Assembly (NCBI RefSeq): GCF_004118375.1
Contig: NZ_SDHX01000001.1
Coordinates: forward strand, 744,001 to 808,000
DNA: 64,000 nt
Origin: Oleiharenicola lentus
GTDB lineage: Bacteria; Verrucomicrobiota; Verrucomicrobiia; Opitutales; Opitutaceae
Reading direction: 5' to 3'
Position 1 is the stretch's first letter. Each line of letters opens with the position of its first letter. Shown piece by piece: positions 46,687 to 54,871 of the stretch. The position numbers and the translations under genes were made by a program. Under the pieces are notes generated by a model. That model did no database searches, was not told where the DNA came from, and saw only the letters and a list, made by a program, of their open reading frames with translations.

Positions 46687-47675
46687 ACCTGACGACCACC
46701 TACCTCGGGCTCAAGCTGGCCAGTCCGCTCATCCCCGGCGCGTCGCCGCTCGTGGACAACATGGACAGCGTGCGCCGCCTGCAGGACGCCGGCGCGCCCG
46801 CCTTCGTCATGCACTCGCTCTTCGCCGAGCAGCTTGAGGGCAACCAGGTTGCCTTCGACCGGCATATCGTGCGCTGGCAGGACAACTTTGCCGAGGCCAC
46901 GACCATGTTCCCCGACACCGGCGACTACGTGCTCGGGCCCGACGAATACCTCGACCGCCTCGCCGTCATCAAGCGCATCACCGGCCTGCCGGTCATCGCC
47001 TCGCTCAACGGCACGCAGCTCGGCTCGTGGCTCGCCTATGCCCAGCTCCTCGAGGAGGCCGGGGCCGATGCGATCGAGCTCAATACCTACTTCCTCGCCA
47101 CGCAACGCGGCGTCACCGGCGCCGAGCTGGAGCAGCGGGTGGTGGAGATCGCGCGTTCCGTGCGCGGCGCGGTGAAGATCCCCGTGGCCGTGAAGCTCTC
47201 GCCGTTCTACACGTCGGTCGCGCACCTCGCCGGCTGGCTCGAACGCGAGAAACTCGACGGCCTTGTGCTGTTCAACCGGTTCTTCCAGCCCGAGATCGAC
47301 GTCGAGTCGCTGGAGGTGCGCCCGCACCTCGACCTCTCCACGCCCGAGGACCTCGGCCTGCGCCTGCGCTGGCTCGCGCTGTTGCGCGATCAGGTGAAGC
47401 TCAGCCTCGCCTGCAGCGGCGGCGTGCACCGCCCCGAGGACGTGGTGAAGGCCCTGCTGACCGGCGCCGACGCCGTGCAGGTGGTCGCCGCGCTGCTGAA
47501 ACGCGGACCCGGCGAACTTGCCGTGCTGCGCGCCGGCCTGCTGCGCTGGATGGAAGATCACGAATACGAGAGCGTCAGCCAGATCCGCGGTGCGCTCAGC
47601 CTGCGCAACTGCCCCGATCCCGAGGCCTACGAGCGCGGCAACTACCTGCGGAGCGTCCAACTATGGCGCGACTGA
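46683..47675 (+). CDS. Dihydroorotate-dehydrogenase-like flavoprotein
   Basis: This 330-residue protein has a dihydroorotate-dehydrogenase-type TIM barrel: TTYLGLKLASPLIPGASPLV at the start, LPVIASLNG, ADAIELNTYF, IPVAVKLSPF and LACSGGVHRPEDVVKALLTGADAVQV near the phosphate-binding end. Proteins of this type next to pyruvate:ferredoxin oxidoreductase are usually annotated only as DHOD-like, and the pyrimidine-pathway enzyme is probably encoded elsewhere. Translation is coupled to the upstream gene by an ATGA overlap, which suggests a shared electron-transfer role. That role is inference. Confidence 0.85.
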
Positions 47676-47960
47676 TTTCATTTTCTTCACTTCTGCCGCC
47701 CTGCGGCACGGATTGGATGGTTTGCGTGGAAGCCATCCGGTGCCGGTGCCGCGGGACGGCAGCCTAACCCGAATGCAACCCGTCATACCCAGTCAGCAAC
47801 ATTCGTCCCGGCGGTTGCCAGGAGCGACAGCGTCGCGGTTAACCCCGACAGGGTCGGCCCTGAGGGTACCGGTGAAACCGGTGGGCTAATTTCTACCGCC
47901 TTGGGGCGCGGGCCGGGGAGTTTGCGTGGAAGCTCTGCCCGGTTCGGCGCCCCGGGGCGG
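47676..47960. repeat. Intergenic region rich in palindromes and a 200-bp-spaced repeat
   Basis: No gene is visible. The 14-mer GTTTGCGTGGAAGC occurs at 47720-47733 and 47920-47933, exactly 200 bp apart. Between them are hairpins such as CCGAC AGG GTCGG and ACCGGT GAA ACCGGT. The stretch looks like degenerate repeat elements gathered between the oxidoreductase operon and its terminator. Confidence 0.55.
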
Positions 47961-47964
47961 TTAG

Positions 47965-48000
47965 AAAACAAAAGCCCGCGGAGCGATCCGCGGGCTTTTT
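47965..48000. terminator. Bidirectional intrinsic terminator
   Basis: AGCCCGCGGA (47973-47982) pairs with TCCGCGGGCT (47987-47996) around a GCGA loop, followed by TTTTT and preceded by A-rich AAAACAAA. It ends the oxidoreductase operon on the plus strand and can also serve the cytochrome c gene on the minus strand. Confidence 0.92.
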
Positions 48001-48046
48001 GCTTGGTTGATATTTTCGGTGTCTTGGGGACAAGCCGCTTTACCTT

Positions 48047-50707
48047 TCACTCCCGCGTCGGGCGATCGGGGGCGGGGCCCTCGCGGCTGGAGAGGCTCTT
48101 GATATAGAGGACAAGGGACTCGATCTGGGCGTCGGTCAGCACGCCGGCGTAGCTCGGCATCTCGACCATGCCCTGCGTGACGCGGCGCTTCATCGGTTCG
48201 CGGATCTTTTCGCGCAGGTAGGCTTCGTCGGCGACGGCGGTGGTGCCGTCGGTGAAGCGGCGGCGCGAGTTGTAGAGGTTAAGCCAGGTCGGGCCGATGG
48301 TCGCGCGGGTCGTCGGGTCGGGGAAATGGCAGGCGGCGCAGCCGAATTGCACGGCCAGTTCCTGGCCGGCCTCGGCGGCGATCTGCTCGGGGGCCTTCGG
48401 CCGCTCGACGATGTCGCGCTTGTTCAGGTCAACGCCGGGGAAACCTTGCGCGGCGAGATTCTCCTCCCGCAACTGATGAACCGTGAAGAACACCACGCCG
48501 GGCGCGGCCGGTCCGCCGTCGGCGAACTTGAAGTCGTGCTTCAGCTCCAGCTGCATCGCGGGCGTGAGGTTCGGCAGGTGGATGAAGACGGAGCGGCCGT
48601 CGGCGGAGAGCACCGTCTGGCTCACGCCCTGCGGGGTGGTGCCGGGCCGGCCGTCGAGGGTGTAGTAGCCGCTGCCGTATTCGGCGCTGCGGAAATAGTT
48701 CCAGGCGCGGGATTGCACGGCGAGCGGTGTGACCGAGGCGGGATCGAGCGGGCGGGCGAACGTGAGCACGACGCCGTGGGCGTTGGAGCGGGCGGCGACG
48801 GGCGTGACGATCGGGCTGTCGGGATCGGGCCGCAGTCGGCCGAGCGACCACATGGTCTTGGTGCGCGTGCCCCAGATCTGGAAACCCGCGAACCACATGG
48901 CGCGGCTGTCGACGGCGCGGCGTCCGTGCAGCAGCGGCAAATCGGTTTCAAGTCCAAGCGGGATCACCGCCCCCTGCGGCGTGGGTGCGGCGAAGTCGGG
49001 CGAGATCAGGAAGAGCCGGCCGCGGCCGTAGGAGAGGTGCAGGAGCTTGTCGCTCCATATGCCAAAGCCCTCGCCGGGCGTCCAGACCTGCGAGGCCGAC
49101 GAGGTGTCCTGCGCGTGGGGAATCCACACGAGCGGCGGAGTGAGTTTCTCGGGCGTGGCCTCGGGGAAGCCGAAGTTGTCGCCCTTCCGGAAAACGTAGC
49201 CCACCGACGCCGGCACAAAGTGGCCCTGCTGGTCGGTGCCGGTGACGGTGCCCGTGCGCGGATGCACCGTGACAAACGGTTCGCGGGCGGCGCGGGCGAA
49301 AACCTCGGAGCTGCGGCCGTCGGGCGAGATTTTCAGAATGGCACCGGCGTGGGGGGTGCCGGTGCCGCCGGACTGGATGCCGGTGCCGGTGGTGATGCCG
49401 CCCTGCGACACGTAGGTGGAGCCGTCGGGCCCGATCGCCATGTCGAGGGGGAAGGAGCGCGTGGTCTGGCTCTGGATGACGTGGTCGTTGAAGTTGTCGT
49501 AGCGGTCGGCCTCGCCGTTGGCGTCGGTGTCGGCGAGGCGCACGAGGCCGTTCTTGGTCCAGACCTGCACCGCGCCGGGCAGCGGGGCGGCGATGGCGAG
49601 CGGCTCATGCAGGCCGCTGGCGAAGCGGCGCCAGGTGACCTGCGCGAGCTCCGGGTCGGCCAGGCCGGTCACACGCCAGACATCGCCGTCGTAGGTGACG
49701 ACCGCGGCCTCGTCGGCGGAAACGAAGGCGAGGTCGGCGGGACGGATGCGGCGTTTCCACGGATTCACCTCGGGTACGGGCACATGGTCGAGCACCCAGC
49801 CGTTTTGCCGGAGCCGGGCAAGTTTGGGTTCAGCGGTGGCGGTGCCGGGCCAGCGCGGCGTCGCGATGAGGGCGGGCGGAGCCGGGGTGGGGCCGGGCGC
49901 GGGCGCGTCGGCCGGGGCGAGGGCAAACGTGATTCGCTGGACACCCTTTGCCGGTGCGAGGCTCGCGACGAGGCCGTCGGCGGAGTCGGTGAAGGTGACG
50001 GCGGGCGAGTTGGCGGACAACTGGGCTCCGTTGGCCGGACGCCCGAGTGCGAAGTGCAGCGGCGTGGCGTGCGCGGCGATCTCGAGGTGGCGCAGCAGCT
50101 GGACGCCGCCATCGGTGTCGCGCGCCTCGAACCATTCGCGGACAAGCGTCTGGCCGACGCGGTAGCGCAGCACGGCGGTGGGGCCGGTGAGTTCGACGCC
50201 TTCAAAGCGGCCGACCGTTTCCGGCAGCGGCCCGCGGCCGGCGTCGCCCTCGCGGTTGGGCGGCCGCGGGTCGCTGAACAGGGCGTCGAAATCCGGGGCC
50301 GCGCCGGGGTTTAGGGCACTGGCCAGCAGCAGCGGGCCGGTGGGCTGGGGGTGGTCCGAGTAGGTGCGGGTGCGCGGATTTTTGTAGGAGATCTGCGCCA
50401 TCGTGCGCTCCGAGACCGGCGGCTGGCCGGCCGGCACCAGCCAGATGGCGGCGACGCGCAGCAGCTCCTGGTCGAAGAGTACGGCGTGGCCGGAAGGCAG
50501 CGGCAGCAGCACACCGCGCACGACGAAGTGTTCCTTGGTCACCTCGACCTGGGTGTGGAATAACGGCTGGCCCGGCTCGAAGAACGGACCGGTTTCGGCG
50601 AAGGCCGCGGGAGACGGAGCGGCTTCCTGGGCGGAGAGTGGCAGGCACGCGACGAGCGTGACGATTGCGGAACCGATGCACGAAAGCAGGGAGGGGCGGG
50701 GAGTCAT
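48047..50707 (-). CDS. Beta-propeller protein with C-terminal cytochrome c domain
   Basis: The 886-residue exported protein has a signal peptide (to about 25). A long beta-rich region follows, with propeller-like lines (IRPADLAFVSADEAAVVTYDGDVW, LDMAIGPDGSTYVSQGG, VWTPGEGFGIWSDKLLHLSYG, quoted as separate blocks). A C-terminal cytochrome c domain has the haem-binding FGCAACH (Cys790, Cys793, His794) and a probable Met ligand in GMVEMPSYAG. Proteins of this design are widespread in Verrucomicrobia and Planctomycetes, often near sugar genes; an electron-transfer or dehydrogenase role is inferred. ATG 50707 starts the signal peptide; a GTG and a TTG directly upstream are less likely. Confidence 0.85.
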   Translation of the reverse strand: MTPRPSLLSCIGSAIVTLVACLPLSAQEAAPSPAAFAETGPFFEPGQPLFHTQVEVTKEHFVVRGVLLPLPSGHAVLFDQELLRVAAIWLVPAGQPPVSERTMAQISYKNPRTRTYSDHPQPTGPLLLASALNPGAAPDFDALFSDPRPPNREGDAGRGPLPETVGRFEGVELTGPTAVLRYRVGQTLVREWFEARDTDGGVQLLRHLEIAAHATPLHFALGRPANGAQLSANSPAVTFTDSADGLVASLAPAKGVQRITFALAPADAPAPGPTPAPPALIATPRWPGTATAEPKLARLRQNGWVLDHVPVPEVNPWKRRIRPADLAFVSADEAAVVTYDGDVWRVTGLADPELAQVTWRRFASGLHEPLAIAAPLPGAVQVWTKNGLVRLADTDANGEADRYDNFNDHVIQSQTTRSFPLDMAIGPDGSTYVSQGGITTGTGIQSGGTGTPHAGAILKISPDGRSSEVFARAAREPFVTVHPRTGTVTGTDQQGHFVPASVGYVFRKGDNFGFPEATPEKLTPPLVWIPHAQDTSSASQVWTPGEGFGIWSDKLLHLSYGRGRLFLISPDFAAPTPQGAVIPLGLETDLPLLHGRRAVDSRAMWFAGFQIWGTRTKTMWSLGRLRPDPDSPIVTPVAARSNAHGVVLTFARPLDPASVTPLAVQSRAWNYFRSAEYGSGYYTLDGRPGTTPQGVSQTVLSADGRSVFIHLPNLTPAMQLELKHDFKFADGGPAAPGVVFFTVHQLREENLAAQGFPGVDLNKRDIVERPKAPEQIAAEAGQELAVQFGCAACHFPDPTTRATIGPTWLNLYNSRRRFTDGTTAVADEAYLREKIREPMKRRVTQGMVEMPSYAGVLTDAQIESLVLYIKSLSSREGPAPDRPTRE

Positions 50708-50956
50708 CACCAAGCGTGGGGCGGGGATTCAGGCGAATCGCATTACCCGCTGGCCGCGAGCGGATTTTTCACGCGGGTAGCCTGAATTGTTCAGCGACGG
50801 CGGGGGTTCCGGTTCCCTGAAGTGTCGGTCTCCGCACAGGCCGCGGCCGGTGCGAAAAACAGCCCTCCGCTTCCAGCGGACGAAGCGGACAGTTCAAGGT
50901 CTCGCCCATTCGTCTTCAACGTTGCGTTGGCGGGCACTTGGGCTTTCGTTCCGGCT

Positions 50957-51559
50957 ATGCGTCTCCGTTGCCGCCACTTTGCCGTTCTGCCCGGGCTGGC
51001 TGCCGTGGCCGTTTTTGCGGCCGAGCCGGCCAAGCCTTCGCTCGACAGCCTGGTCAAGAATTCGCCTTTCGGCTCCGCGACCTCGCCGGGGGCCCCGGGC
51101 ATGGAGTCGGGCACGTTGGAGTTTCGCGGAGTGATCGTGGACAACGGCGAGCCGCTCTTCAGCTTTTTCGAGCCGGCCAACCGCCAGTCGCAGTGGGTGA
51201 AGCTCAACGAGGCCGGCGCGCCCTACACGGTGCAGAGTTACGATCCCGACACCCAGTCGGTGAAGGTCCTCTATCGCGGCCAGCCGCTCAGTCTCGCGCT
51301 CAAGCGCGCCCAAATCATTGTGCAGGCGGCTCCGCCGGCGCCCATGCCTGCGCCCGGCGGTGCGCCCGGCGCGTCGCCCACGGCCGTGGTCAACCCGGCC
51401 GCCCCGTCGGCCGACGAGGCGGCGCGCCTCGCGCAGGTCGCCGAGGAGATTCGCCGCCGTCGGGCCCTCCGCAACCAGGGCGCCTCGCCGATCCCCCAGC
51501 CGCAGATTCAACCCACCCCCAACTCCCGGCCGGCCGCTCCGGTCCAAGTTCGTCCCTGA
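50957..51559 (+). CDS. Exported protein of unknown function heading the pseudopilin operon
   Basis: The 200-residue product has a signal peptide (HFAVLPGLAAVAVFAAEP). A small domain with GTLEFRGVIVDNGEPLFSFFEP and VKVLYRGQPLSLALKRAQI follows, then a Pro/Ala-rich C-terminal half. It begins the operon and ends 11 bp before gspG. Its position and size would suit a GspC/PilP-like periplasmic linker, but no family motif is recognised. The start at 50957 begins the signal peptide; a longer frame from 50822 adds an unlikely N-terminus. Confidence 0.65.
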   Translation: MRLRCRHFAVLPGLAAVAVFAAEPAKPSLDSLVKNSPFGSATSPGAPGMESGTLEFRGVIVDNGEPLFSFFEPANRQSQWVKLNEAGAPYTVQSYDPDTQSVKVLYRGQPLSLALKRAQIIVQAAPPAPMPAPGGAPGASPTAVVNPAAPSADEAARLAQVAEEIRRRRALRNQGASPIPQPQIQPTPNSRPAAPVQVRP

Positions 51560-51570
51560 TCTTTCCCGCC

Positions 51571-51999
51571 ATGCGCCCCAACCGCCGCCTCCGCGCCTTC
51601 ACCCTCATCGAAGTCATCGTCATGGTCGGCATCCTCGCGCTGCTGGCCACGCTTCTCATCACCAAAACCGACGGCATCTTCACCGGCGGCCAGGCGACGG
51701 TTGCGAAGATCTTTGTCCGCGACTCGCTCAAGACCGCGCTCGAGCGCTACCGCCTCGACACCGGCAGCTACCCGAGCACCGCGGAAGGACTCAACGCGCT
51801 GATCAGCGCCCCGGCCAACGGCTCCGCCAATTGGAAGGGGCCTTACCTCGACATCCCCGGCAACCAGATGCAGCCGGATCCCTACGGCCAGCCCTATCAA
51901 TACCGATTCCCGGGCACGCATAACAAGGGCAGCTACGACCTTTTCTCCAAGGGATTCGACAAGACGGAAGGCACCGAGGACGACATCGGTAACTGGTGA
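51571..51999 (+). CDS. gspG: Type II secretion major pseudopilin GspG
   Basis: The 142-residue protein has a short basic leader, RRLRAFTLIEVIVMVGILAL, with the type IV prepilin helix and Glu5 after processing. The GspG-specific C-terminal part is plain: RYRLDTGSYPSTAEGLNALI, KGPYLD, DPYGQPYQYRFPG and YDLFSKGFDKTEGTEDDIGNW (calcium-site loop). It forms the pseudopilus shaft that pushes exoproteins through the outer-membrane secretin. It is followed by gspH, I, J, K, L and M-like genes. The secretin, ATPase and GspF genes are not in the window. The residue before Phe is Ala rather than the usual Gly. Confidence 0.93.
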   Translation: MRPNRRLRAFTLIEVIVMVGILALLATLLITKTDGIFTGGQATVAKIFVRDSLKTALERYRLDTGSYPSTAEGLNALISAPANGSANWKGPYLDIPGNQMQPDPYGQPYQYRFPGTHNKGSYDLFSKGFDKTEGTEDDIGNW

Positions 52000-52021
52000 A
52001 CCACCGGGCCGTCTCCTGCGC

Positions 52022-52567
52022 ATGACCGGTCGCACACGGCGCAGCTTGGGCCGGCTGCAAATCTCCCCGCACCGCGCCGCGCCCGGCCGGCGCGCATTTA
52101 CCGTGCTGGAGGTCATCCTCGCGATCGCCCTGCTCGGGCTCGTGGCGGGCCTGTTCATCAGCGGCGGCAACGACCTCTTCCGCTCCCGGCAGCGCACACC
52201 GGCCGATATTTTTTGGGAAGCGGTGCAGGCTGCGCGGCTCCAGGCCGTGCAGGAGGATGTCGTCGTCACGATGCGTTTCGACGAAAAGGAGCAGCGCCTC
52301 ATCTGGTCGGGTCCCGTTGCCGGCGCCGAGCGCAGTCTGGCCTGGCCGGGGAAAAATCTCGAGTTCCTGCCCGCCGAATCGAACGACACCGTCCTCATCG
52401 GCGGCCAGCTCGTCGGCACGGGCGCGCTGCCGGCGGTGCGCTTCCACGCCGACGGCACGACCGACCGCTTCCGTGTGCAGCTGACCGACGCCGAGGGTCG
52501 CGTCAGCCGCCTCGAGCTCGACCCTTGGACCGCCGCGCCCATCGTGCGTGCTACGACCTCGCCATGA
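52022..52567 (+). CDS. gspH: Type II secretion minor pseudopilin GspH
   Basis: The 181-residue product has a 25-residue basic leader followed by the prepilin helix (RRAFTVLEVILAIALLGLVAGLF). A GspH/FimT-like beta-rich domain (FWEAVQAARLQAVQEDVVVTMRF, then strands to the end) follows. GspH belongs to the pseudopilus tip complex. Its stop overlaps the next start by 4 bp (ATGA). The assignment as H rather than another minor pseudopilin rests on order and on the ARLQAVQEDV segment. Confidence 0.82.
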   Translation: MTGRTRRSLGRLQISPHRAAPGRRAFTVLEVILAIALLGLVAGLFISGGNDLFRSRQRTPADIFWEAVQAARLQAVQEDVVVTMRFDEKEQRLIWSGPVAGAERSLAWPGKNLEFLPAESNDTVLIGGQLVGTGALPAVRFHADGTTDRFRVQLTDAEGRVSRLELDPWTAAPIVRATTSP

Positions 52568-53127
52568 AGCCGCTCCGGGATTCAGTTTGTCGGATTGGGC
52601 GCAGGGTCGGACCTTGGTCCGACCTCGTGCGTGAGGTCGGCGCCAGCGCCGACCCTGCGGTTCAATCCCCTTCGCCTGCATCCCGCCCGCGCCGCGGTTT
52701 CACCCTCATCGAGGTGCTGGTGAGCCTGGCGATTTTCGCGCTCGCGGCCGTCGTGCTCTCGGTGGCCTACCTCAACATCCTCGGCAGCTACCGCACGCTC
52801 GGCGCCGAGCAGCAGCTGGAGGAGCACTGGAAGCTCCTGCGCACCGTCGTGCTCAGCGAAGCCGAGAAGGAAAAGGTGGAGGAAGGCGGTCGCGTGGGTC
52901 TGCCCGACGGGCGCACGCTCACCTGGAAGGCCCTGATCGAGCCGACCGACATCGCCGACCTGTTTCGCCTCACGATCGAGGCCGATGCCCCCGGCGGCAA
53001 CGGCACCGAGACGTGGCAACGCACGCAGACCATTTACCTGCTCCGCCCGGCCTGGTCGGAGCCCGGCGAGCGCGACCGCCTGCGCGAGCAAACGCGCCAG
53101 CGCATGGCGCAGGAGGAACGGTTGTGA
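52564..53127 (+). CDS. gspI: Type II secretion minor pseudopilin GspI, with extended leader
   Basis: The 187-residue product has the prepilin helix RRGFTLIEVLVSLAIFALAA starting at residue 43, with predicted cleavage after Gly45. A short minor-pseudopilin domain follows. The leader is far longer than usual because codons 13-32 come from a 60-bp double palindrome. The start ATG at 52564 overlaps the gspH stop (ATGA), the pattern seen between its neighbours. A GTG at codon 22 would give a 23-residue leader but breaks that pattern. The next gene overlaps by 4 bp (GTGA). Assignment as GspI follows from size and order. Confidence 0.85.
   Translation: MKPLRDSVCRIGRRVGPWSDLVREVGASADPAVQSPSPASRPRRGFTLIEVLVSLAIFALAAVVLSVAYLNILGSYRTLGAEQQLEEHWKLLRTVVLSEAEKEKVEEGGRVGLPDGRTLTWKALIEPTDIADLFRLTIEADAPGGNGTETWQRTQTIYLLRPAWSEPGERDRLREQTRQRMAQEERL
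52600..52659. repeat. Double palindrome inside the gspI coding sequence
   Basis: The 60-bp unit is bounded by CGCAGGGTCGG (52600-52610) and its inverted copy CCGACCCTGCG (52649-52659). Inside are two hairpins: GGTCGGACC / TT / GGTCCGACC (52605-52624) and GGTCGGCGC / CA / GCGCCGACC (52635-52654), 10 nt apart. It covers exactly codons 13-32 of the gene and keeps the frame. Confidence 0.9.
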
Positions 53128-53792
53128 AAATTTGTGACTCCGGGATCAGGACCACGGGTCGGCGCGGTTTCACTCTGATCGAGCTGCTGCTCGCGTTGGC
53201 CTTGCTCACGCTGCTCATGACGGCGCTGCTGACCTTCGTGTTCTCGATGGGCGCGATCTGGGGGCGGGGTGGCGAGAAGCGCCTGTTCGAGCAGCACGTG
53301 AACGCTGTCACGCGCCACGTCGAGTCGCTGCTGCGCCGGGCCGTGTGGCCGCGCGGCGCGGTGGGCGTGGCCGAGCCCTTTGCCATCCGCGAGGTGCGGC
53401 CCGCCAGCGGCCCGGTGGAAAACCTGCTCGGCTTCGAGCTGCTCGAGGGTGACCGGCTGATGGAGTGGCCCGGCGAGCCGCTGCCCGAGGTGCGCTGCCA
53501 CCTCGCGGTCGTGCGCGAGCGCGGGCTGGTGCTCTACTGGCAGTCGCTGCTGGAGGAGGACGCCGACGAAAAGCCCCCGCGCGCCGCCGTGGTATCGCCG
53601 CTCGTGGCGCAGCTGCGCTACGCCTATCAGGACCCGACCAGCGGCACCTGGCGCACGGAGCTGCAGCTGCGGAAAAACAACAACGGCGAATGGCTCCTGC
53701 CCGACCGCCTCGTGCTCAGCTTCAAGCAGGATGCCTTCGAGGCGGAGCGCGAGCTCATGCTGCCCTACAGCGGCAGCCCGCCGGTTTTCTGA
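53124..53792 (+). CDS. gspJ: Type II secretion minor pseudopilin GspJ
   Basis: The 222-residue protein starts at GTG 53124. That codon overlaps the previous stop and is preceded by a good AGGAGG at 53111-53116. The leader is short (to RRG), then FTLIELLLALALLTLLMTAL, the prepilin helix with Glu5. The downstream part is beta-rich, with NAVTRHVESLLRRAVWPRG and a C-terminal VAQLRYAYQDPTSGTW, as in GspJ of the tip complex. The next gene overlaps by 1 bp (TGATG). Confidence 0.87.
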   Translation: MKICDSGIRTTGRRGFTLIELLLALALLTLLMTALLTFVFSMGAIWGRGGEKRLFEQHVNAVTRHVESLLRRAVWPRGAVGVAEPFAIREVRPASGPVENLLGFELLEGDRLMEWPGEPLPEVRCHLAVVRERGLVLYWQSLLEEDADEKPPRAAVVSPLVAQLRYAYQDPTSGTWRTELQLRKNNNGEWLLPDRLVLSFKQDAFEAERELMLPYSGSPPVF

Positions 53793-54862
53793 TGAGTGCG
53801 CGCGTTGCCAGTTTCGTTGCTTCCCGCCGCCGCGGTTCCGTGGTGATCTTCGTGCTCGGCATCATCCTGCTGGCGGCGTTTCTCATCACGCGCCTCATGG
53901 ACCGGGCGGCCGTGGATCTGGCCGCGGAGGCCAAAGCCGCCAAGCGCGCCGATTTGCGCGAGGAGGCGTTTTCCGCGCTGGAGGCCACGCTCGCCGTGCT
54001 CGCCGACCGCGCGGCCGTGGGCGAAGGCTTGCACGACGTGTCGGAGGGCTGGGACCGTCCGCTGGAGCTGATGGAGTATGTGCCCACCGAGGGCATGACA
54101 GCCGAGGTCACGGTCGCGGACGAGACCGGCAAGCTTTCACTCCCGCGCGCGGATGAGGAAAAACTCACCGCCTACCTCGAGGCCGTGGGCTGCCCGGCGA
54201 CCTCCACCGACCGAGTGGTGGACGCGCTGCTGACGTGGACCAAGCCCGATCACGTCTCGCTGGAAGGCGACGTGTTGGAATACCCGACCGCGCCGCTGCC
54301 CTACGCCGCGCCGCAGCGGGCGCTGCGTTCCTTCGAGGAGCTGCGCGCGATTCCGGCGGTGCGTGAGGTGTTTTTCGACGAGCACGGCCGGTGGAACGAA
54401 GTGGGGCAGCGCTTCCGCGCCGGGGCCTCGCTGTTTTCCTTCAATTCGACCAACGTGAACTCCGCCGTCGGCGACGCGCTGCTCGCGCACGGGCTTGACC
54501 GCAGCCGCGTGGCCGCCATCGAGGCCTCGCGCCGCGAAAAGGCGCTCGGCTCGTCCTTCTACCGCTCGCCCGCCGAGCTGGCCGGCGCGTGGGGCCGCGA
54601 CGCCACTCCGCCGGGCCTCGGCACCGAGGCGCAGTGCCTGCATGTGGTCGTGCGCGTGCGCTTCGGCGGACGTGAGCAGCGGCTCGACGCCTGGGTCGGG
54701 CGCCCCGGCGGAGTCGCCCCCGGCCGGGCCGCCCGCACCGAGGCGCGCCAGGCCGGCGAGCAACAAACCGCGTCGGCTCCCGCTTCCGTGCGGAACAATC
54801 CGCGCAAAAGGTTGGACTACCCGTTCCAGATTCTGGAACTTCGTGAGAACGACGGCTCCTGA
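53792..54862 (+). CDS. gspK: Type II secretion minor pseudopilin GspK
   Basis: The 356-residue protein has the GspK pattern: a prepilin-like helix after RRRG (SVVIFVLGIILLAAFLITRLMD) without Glu5, which is usual for the tip subunit, followed by a large helical domain. Later lines include KLSLPRADEEKLTAYLEAVG, DRVVDALLTWTKPD, LRSFEELRAIPAV and FNSTNVNSAVGDALLAHG, all of which match GspK. It would cap the pseudopilus. Its C-terminal 40 residues are low in complexity and probably flexible. Confidence 0.87.
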   Translation: MSARVASFVASRRRGSVVIFVLGIILLAAFLITRLMDRAAVDLAAEAKAAKRADLREEAFSALEATLAVLADRAAVGEGLHDVSEGWDRPLELMEYVPTEGMTAEVTVADETGKLSLPRADEEKLTAYLEAVGCPATSTDRVVDALLTWTKPDHVSLEGDVLEYPTAPLPYAAPQRALRSFEELRAIPAVREVFFDEHGRWNEVGQRFRAGASLFSFNSTNVNSAVGDALLAHGLDRSRVAAIEASRREKALGSSFYRSPAELAGAWGRDATPPGLGTEAQCLHVVVRVRFGGREQRLDAWVGRPGGVAPGRAARTEARQAGEQQTASAPASVRNNPRKRLDYPFQILELRENDGS

Positions 54863-54871
54863 ACCCCGCCC

